In this document: in pieces, positions 5,886 to 9,352 of the stretch
Position numbering within the stretch: the first letter of the stretch is position 1
Layout: each line of letters opens with the position of its first letter
Notes under the pieces: generated by a model
Database searches by the model: none
What the model saw: only the letters and a program-made list of their open reading frames with translations
Told to the model about the DNA's origin: nothing
Source of the DNA: Deltaproteobacteria bacterium RBG_13_52_11
GTDB lineage: Bacteria > Desulfobacterota > B13-G15 > RBG-16-54-18
Direction: 5' to 3'
Assembly: GCA_001797745.1 (NCBI GenBank)
Contig: MGQF01000083.1
Span: forward strand, 1-9,352
Length of the DNA: 9,352 bases
Made by a program: the position numbers and the translations under genes

Positions 5886-6914
5886 CTAAAACTGTGTGAG
5901 AAAACGCAGATCATTAGTGAAGAAGAGACGGATATCATTGATGCCGTACTTCAGCATGGCGATTCGTTCAACCCCCATGCCGAAGGCAAATCCCGTCACC
6001 TCTTCGGGGTCATAGCCCACGATGCTGAAGACCTCGGGATCGACCATTCCTGCACCGAGGATCTCCAACCAGCCGGTCCCCCCACAGACGCGACACCCCT
6101 CCCCATGGCAGATGACGCAGCCGATATCCACCTCAGCGCTGGGCTCGGTAAAGGGGAAAAAGCTGGGGCGGAATCTCAACGGCGTACCCTCTCCAAACAT
6201 CTCATGGACGAAAAAGGTCAAAACCCCTTTCAAATGGGCAAAGGAGACCCCCTCATCCACCATGAGCCCTTCTACCTGGTGAAACATGGGGGTGTGCGAT
6301 ATATCGGAGTCCCGTCGATAGACCGCACCTGGAGCGATAATCTGGATAGGGGGGCGCTGGCTCTCCATCACCCTAATTTGGACAGGAGAGGTGTGCGTGC
6401 GCAACAACACCTCGTCGGAGAAGTAGAAGGTATCGTGCATATCCCGGGCTGGGTGATCGCGGGGGATGTTGAGGGCCTCGAAGTTATAGTAATCCAGTTC
6501 AACTTGAGGTCCCTCCGCCACCTGGAAGCCCATCCTGGTGAAGATATCCACTATCTGGGCCATCACCTGGGTGATGGGATGCACCCTACCCCGCAGCAGC
6601 GGGGTACCGGGTAGGGTGATATCCAACTGTTCCTGCGACAGGAGCCGTTGCTTTTCTTCGTCGTGGAGACGAACGAGGAGTTCCTCGATCTTCTCCTCCA
6701 ACTCTGTCTTTAATATATTAGCCTGTTCACCTGCCCAGGGCCGCTCTTGAGAAGGGAGTTCACGAACCCGCCTGAGCAGGAGGGTGAGTTTTCCCTTTCT
6801 GCCCAGAATCTCTATCCTTATCTGGTTTACCTCCTCTTCGGTTCTGGCCTGAGCGATCTCTTTGAGCGCCGACTCGCGAACCGAACGCAGGACTTCTTTA
6901 AAGGAATCAGACAT
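5886..6914 (-). CDS. pheS: Phenylalanyl-tRNA synthetase alpha subunit
   Basis: Catalytic alpha chain of PheRS, a class II synthetase that activates phenylalanine with ATP and loads tRNA-Phe. It has 342 residues. About 1-90 is a helical coiled-coil arm that contacts tRNA. The catalytic domain shows DMHDTFYFSD (158-167), THTSPVQIRVM (173-183), motif 2 around GAVYRRDSDISHTPMFHQVE (196-215) and motif 3 GFAFGMGVERIAML (308-321). FRPSFFPFTEPSAEVDI (248-264) lines the active site. Four cysteines, C266, C269, C274 and C277, form a CxxC-x4-CxxC cluster just before GTGWLEILGAGMVDP. The E. coli enzyme lacks this cluster, but I recall it in other bacterial PheS, and it may bind a metal. The ATG lies inside the end of rplT (8-base overlap, ATGTCTGA) with only a weak purine run, AAGAAGA, before it, which suggests translational coupling. 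Confidence 0.98.
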   Translation of the reverse strand: MSDSFKEVLRSVRESALKEIAQARTEEEVNQIRIEILGRKGKLTLLLRRVRELPSQERPWAGEQANILKTELEEKIEELLVRLHDEEKQRLLSQEQLDITLPGTPLLRGRVHPITQVMAQIVDIFTRMGFQVAEGPQVELDYYNFEALNIPRDHPARDMHDTFYFSDEVLLRTHTSPVQIRVMESQRPPIQIIAPGAVYRRDSDISHTPMFHQVEGLMVDEGVSFAHLKGVLTFFVHEMFGEGTPLRFRPSFFPFTEPSAEVDIGCVICHGEGCRVCGGTGWLEILGAGMVDPEVFSIVGYDPEEVTGFAFGMGVERIAMLKYGINDIRLFFTNDLRFLTQF

Positions 6915-7260
6915 TCTTCTTGGCTATCTGAACGAGATCTGCAAAACCCTCGGCATCATGGACGGCTATATCCGCCAAGACCTTTCTGTCAAGGACTATA
7001 TTGGCCTTGTGTAGCCCTTCCATGAAACGGCTGTAGGTGATATCGTGGGCCCTGGCTGCGGCATTGATCCTCGTGATCCATGCCCTCCGGAACTCCCGTT
7101 TTTTGACCCGCCGGTCGCGGTAGGCGTAGCGCAGAGCCCGTTGCACTGCCTGACGGGCGGTGCGCAGGAGACTGCTGCGCGACCCTTGATATCCTTCAGC
7201 CATCTTGAGGATCCGCTTTCTCTTGCGCGCTCCTCTGATTCCGCGTTTGACCCTCGGCAT
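6907..7260 (-). CDS. rplT: Large ribosomal subunit protein bL20
   Basis: L20 binds 23S rRNA early in 50S assembly. In E. coli and B. subtilis it also represses its own operon by binding leader RNA. The 117 residues match the family (about 118). The basic N-terminal extension with RVKRGIRGARKRKRILKMAE (about 3-22) threads into rRNA. YRDRRVKKREFRRAWITRIN (47-66) and RFMEGLHKANIVLDRKVLAD (78-97) are typical globular-domain stretches. AGAGAGGAGGA precedes the ATG at a good distance. The gene starts 20 bases after rpmI and overlaps pheS by 8 bases. Whether the autoregulation exists here is unknown; the rpmI leader is short and I could not identify an L20 site. Confidence 0.98.
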   Translation of the reverse strand: MPRVKRGIRGARKRKRILKMAEGYQGSRSSLLRTARQAVQRALRYAYRDRRVKKREFRRAWITRINAAARAHDITYSRFMEGLHKANIVLDRKVLADIAVHDAEGFADLVQIAKKNV

Positions 7261-7280
7261 GACAAAGTCCTCCTCTCTAG

Positions 7281-7481
7281 CTAACTGTAAGGCATCAATC
7301 TCTTGATCGATTTTATATCAGTACTGTGTACGAGACCAGGATGCCTCAAATTCCGTTTCCTCTTGGGGCTCTTCTTGGTGAGGATGTGGTTGGCGAAGGC
7401 CTTCTGACGTTTGACCTTTTTCCCCGATCCTGTGATTTTAAACCTCTTCGCTGCCCCACGACTGGTCTTCAGTTTAGGCAC
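7281..7481 (-). CDS. rpmI: Large ribosomal subunit protein bL35
   Basis: Small basic 50S protein of 66 residues, the usual size. It opens with MPKLKTSRGAAKRFKITGSG and carries the typical KRKRNLRHPGLV (about 40-51) before the C-terminal KSIKRLMPY. The start codon is GTG at 7481, not ATG, backed by AAGGAGGTGA (AAGGAGG is 7 bases before it). The gene sits between infC and rplT, the conserved IF3-L35-L20 order, and is translated with rplT, which begins 20 bases later. Confidence 0.97.
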   Translation of the reverse strand: MPKLKTSRGAAKRFKITGSGKKVKRQKAFANHILTKKSPKRKRNLRHPGLVHSTDIKSIKRLMPYS

Positions 7482-7539
7482 ACGTCACCTCCTTAATTTG
7501 TACTCGCGATATTTAAAAAGACCGTGCTTTTCGGATCTC
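7482..7539 (-). other. infC-rpmI spacer
   Basis: These 58 bases hold the rpmI ribosome binding site. Further up is a weak hairpin, AAAAG-CACGGT-CTTTT, running into T-rich sequence. The stem is five pairs, four of them A-T, so I do not call it a terminator. An L20-binding operator might be expected near here by analogy with E. coli, but no recognisable structure is seen. Confidence 0.3.
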
Positions 7540-8049
7540 TTAGTGAGGAGCTAAAATAAGTATGATGCTTCGCCCCTCGAATTTAGGAGGGTGTTCCGCC
7601 ACCCCCCATTCCTTGGTCTCCTCGACGATACGTTCCATCATCCGTTCTCCCAAATCCTTATGGGCCATTTCTCTGCCTCGGAAGACGATGGAGATCTTGG
7701 TCTTGTGCCCACCCTTCAAAAAGCGCTCAACGTGTCGGAGCTTAACCTGTAGATCATGTTCCTCCGTCTTCGGTCTCATCCTGACCTCTTTGAGTTGGCC
7801 ACTCGCCTGCTTCTTTTTGGCCCCGTGGGTCTTTTTAGTCTGGAGGTACTTGTACTTCCCATGGTCCATGATCTTACAGACGGGAGGATCAGATTTGGGG
7901 GAAACCTCCACCAAATCCAATCCGGCATTGCTCGCCTGCGCCAAGGCCTGTTCGATGGACACGATCCCTAACTGGTCCCCCTCTGGACCAATGAGTCTCA
8001 CCTGAGGAGCCCTGATGTCTCTATTAACACGGACGTTTTTATTCTCTAT
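7540..8049 (-). CDS. infC: Translation initiation factor IF-3, probable AUA start
   Basis: IF3 binds the 30S subunit, keeps 50S off and rejects wrong start codons and initiator tRNAs. The N-domain shows VNRDIRAPQVRLIGPEG (about 8-24) and LGIVSIEQALAQA, then DLVEVSPKSDPPVCKIMDHG (about 45-64). After the lysine-rich linker, KEVRMRPKTEEHDL and FLKGGHKTKISIVFRGREM belong to the C-domain. From the AUA at 8049 the product is 169 residues, a normal length. The strong AAAAGGAGGTGA at 8055-8066 puts AUA eight bases after GGAGG. The only standard in-frame start nearby, GTG at 8058, lies inside that Shine-Dalgarno and could not be used with it. E. coli infC likewise uses a rare start (AUU) that IF3 itself senses for autoregulation. 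The gene begins 5 bases after the thrS stop. The identity is certain, the start codon an inference. Confidence 0.97.
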   Translation of the reverse strand: MENKNVRVNRDIRAPQVRLIGPEGDQLGIVSIEQALAQASNAGLDLVEVSPKSDPPVCKIMDHGKYKYLQTKKTHGAKKKQASGQLKEVRMRPKTEEHDLQVKLRHVERFLKGGHKTKISIVFRGREMAHKDLGERMMERIVEETKEWGVAEHPPKFEGRSIILILAPH

Positions 8050-8054
8050 TTTTT

Positions 8055-8066
8055 TCACCTCCTTTT
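8055..8066 (-). promoter_or_regulatory. Shine-Dalgarno of infC, overlapping the thrS stop
   Basis: The minus strand reads AAAAGGAGGTGA. Its TGA is the thrS stop codon. GGAGG is followed by TGAAAAAA and then ATA in the IF3 frame, an eight-base spacing. The GTG contained in it is the only canonical in-frame start near the IF3 N-terminus, but it is part of the ribosome binding site. Confidence 0.7.
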
Positions 8067-9352
8067 GGTAGAATAGACCTCAGGAATCTTACGTTCCTCC
8101 TGGATCAGGGACAAAAACTTCTCAAGCTCCATCCCCTTGAGGTCTGCCCCATCCCTCTTTCTGGGGGCGATTGTCCCCGCTTCTTGCTCTTTATCGCCGA
8201 TGACCAGCATATAGGGAATCTTCTGTAATTGGGCCTCCCTTATCTTGAAACCCAATTTCTCATTCCGAAAGTCCTGTTCCACCCTGATCCCCTCATCACA
8301 CAGCCGCTGAAAGGCCTTTTCCCCATGCGGGATGTTCCGATCCGTGACAGTAAGGATAACGGCCTGCACCGGTGCAAGCCAGAGGGGGAATGCACCTCCA
8401 TAATGTTCGATGAGGATACCAATAAATCGCTCCATGGCCCCCAGGATCACCCGGTGGAGCATCACCGGACGGTGCTTTTCGCCGTCCGAACCTATGTAGG
8501 AGAGGTCAAAGCGGTCGGGCATAGTGAAGTCGCACTGGATGGTGGCGCACTGCCATCTCCTGCCCAGGGCATCCTTCAATTTCACGTCGATCTTGGGGCC
8601 ATAGAACGCCCCCTCTCCTTCGTTAACCTCATAGTCGAGACCCTCTTCCTTCAAGACATCCATGAGGGCTTTAGTGGCCATCTCCCAATCCGCGTCGTTC
8701 CCCATAGACTTCTCAGGCCTTGTGCTTATCTCCAACTCATAAGGAAAGCCGAAGATGACCATGACGTCCTTGACGAAGGTAAGAATCCCCCTGATCTCCT
8801 CGTGCAACTGATCGGGCCGACAGAGGATGTGGGCATCGTCCTGAGTGAACTCCCTCACCCGCAACAGTCCGTGCAGCACCCCTGACCTCTCGTGGCGGTG
8901 TACCGTCCCCAATTCAAAATACCGGAGGGGCAAATCTCGATAGCTGCGTTGCCTCGATTTGTAGATGAGCATATGGGCTAAACAGTTCATAGGTTTCAGT
9001 GCATATTCCTGACCCTCCACCTGGGTAAAATACATGTTATCCTTGTAGTTGTCAAAATGTCCTGATCTCTTCCAGAGGTCCAACTTCAAGATCTGGGGAC
9101 CGATGACAAGATGGTATCCCCTCTTGAGGTGCTCGCGCCGCTCAAAATCCTCCAGTATGAAGCGCAAGAGGGCCCCCTTGGGGTGATAGATGACCAACCC
9201 GGCCCCCGCCTCCTCATGAATGCTGAACAGATCAAGCTCCTGCCCCAGGCGGCGGTGATCTCTCCGTTTGGCCTCCTCTAACATCGTCAGATAGACATCC
9301 AATTCCTCCGTGGTGGGAAAGGCGGTGCCATAGATCCGTTGAAGCATCTTGT
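8055..9352 (-). CDS. thrS: Threonyl-tRNA synthetase, catalytic and anticodon-binding parts (5' end outside the window)
   Basis: Class II synthetase that activates threonine and charges tRNA-Thr. The window begins in KMLQRIYGTAF, so the TGS and N2 editing domains lie beyond the right edge. Numbering from the Met at 9347: GHFDNYKDNMYF (96-107), motif 2 around RYFELGTVHRHERSGVLHGL (142-161), FTQDDAHI (167-174), EGAFYGPKID (245-254) and motif 3 HRVILGAMERFIGI (298-311). The three zinc ligands that select threonine are kept: C122, H173 and H298. The first zinc motif reads KPMNCLAHMLIY where E. coli has KPMNCPGHVQIF. The C-terminal anticodon-binding domain runs from LWLAPVQAVIL to the end, with DFRNEKLGFKIREAQL. 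TGA at 8055-8057 overlaps the infC ribosome binding site. ThrRS represses its own mRNA in E. coli, but the leader is not in this window. Confidence 0.98.
   Translation of the reverse strand, partial: KMLQRIYGTAFPTTEELDVYLTMLEEAKRRDHRRLGQELDLFSIHEEAGAGLVIYHPKGALLRFILEDFERREHLKRGYHLVIGPQILKLDLWKRSGHFDNYKDNMYFTQVEGQEYALKPMNCLAHMLIYKSRQRSYRDLPLRYFELGTVHRHERSGVLHGLLRVREFTQDDAHILCRPDQLHEEIRGILTFVKDVMVIFGFPYELEISTRPEKSMGNDADWEMATKALMDVLKEEGLDYEVNEGEGAFYGPKIDVKLKDALGRRWQCATIQCDFTMPDRFDLSYIGSDGEKHRPVMLHRVILGAMERFIGILIEHYGGAFPLWLAPVQAVILTVTDRNIPHGEKAFQRLCDEGIRVEQDFRNEKLGFKIREAQLQKIPYMLVIGDKEQEAGTIAPRKRDGADLKGMELEKFLSLIQEERKIPEVYSTKRR

Noticed and set aside
6105..6614. Plus-strand ORF of 169 codons opposite pheS
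   Set aside because: It mirrors the conserved PheS catalytic domain in antisense and shows no recognisable motif.
7508..7528. AAAAG-CACGGT-CTTTTT hairpin as an attenuator before rpmI
   Set aside because: Only five pairs, mostly A-T, and too weak to call. Readthrough into rpmI-rplT is expected.
8056..8058. GTG as the start of infC, giving 172 residues
   Set aside because: The GTG is the last part of the AGGAGGTG Shine-Dalgarno itself, leaving no room for the ribosome to pair. The in-frame ATA nine bases later has ideal spacing.
8229..8885. Plus-strand ORF of 218 codons opposite thrS
   Set aside because: Antisense shadow of the ThrRS catalytic and anticodon-binding coding sequence. No independent support.

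Overview
The window is a stretch of bacterial housekeeping chromosome in which every gene I can support lies on the minus strand, so the biological order runs from high to low coordinates. It opens inside thrS and continues through infC, rpmI, rplT, pheS, pheT and an ihfA-type gene. This is the classic translation and IHF cluster known from E. coli. It then continues into a MerR-family regulator gene, a tRNA-Pro(GGG) gene and surE. The order pheST-ihfA-merR-tRNA-Pro-surE, as I remember it, resembles Geobacter-like Desulfobacterota (former Deltaproteobacteria). That lineage is my best guess, but it is an inference from gene order and not a test.

Region 2645-9352 is tightly packed. Gaps are mostly under 60 bases, rplT and pheS overlap by 8 bases, and infC follows thrS by 5 bases if the AUA start proposed here is right. 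The products are two aminoacyl-tRNA synthetases (ThrRS, cut at the window edge, and complete two-subunit PheRS), initiation factor IF3, ribosomal proteins L35 and L20, an IHF-alpha-type DNA-bending protein and a small MerR-like regulator. A predicted promoter overlaps the merR stop codon and probably drives the tRNA. SurE, a survival-type nucleotidase, follows the tRNA without a visible Shine-Dalgarno sequence.

Region 1510-1904 has no intact gene. Directly behind surE, with its own ribosome binding site, lies the first 35 codons of a short-chain dehydrogenase/reductase. It ends at an in-frame TAA, and its glycine-rich loop is damaged. The rest is an unassigned short open frame and an A+T-rich leader for the next gene.

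Region 1-1509 holds a gluconeogenic or Calvin/RuMP-type pair: class I fructose-1,6-bisphosphatase followed by the N-terminal part of a class II fructose-bisphosphate aldolase. Their leaders share a 12-base motif.

I see no CRISPR array, insertion sequence, phage gene, toxin-antitoxin or defence system, and no sign of a new multigene system. The points most worth checking are the probable AUA start codon of infC, the dehydrogenase remnant that marks a rearrangement next to surE, the missing Shine-Dalgarno and anti-Shine-Dalgarno-like tract before surE, and the shared motif before fbp and the aldolase gene.
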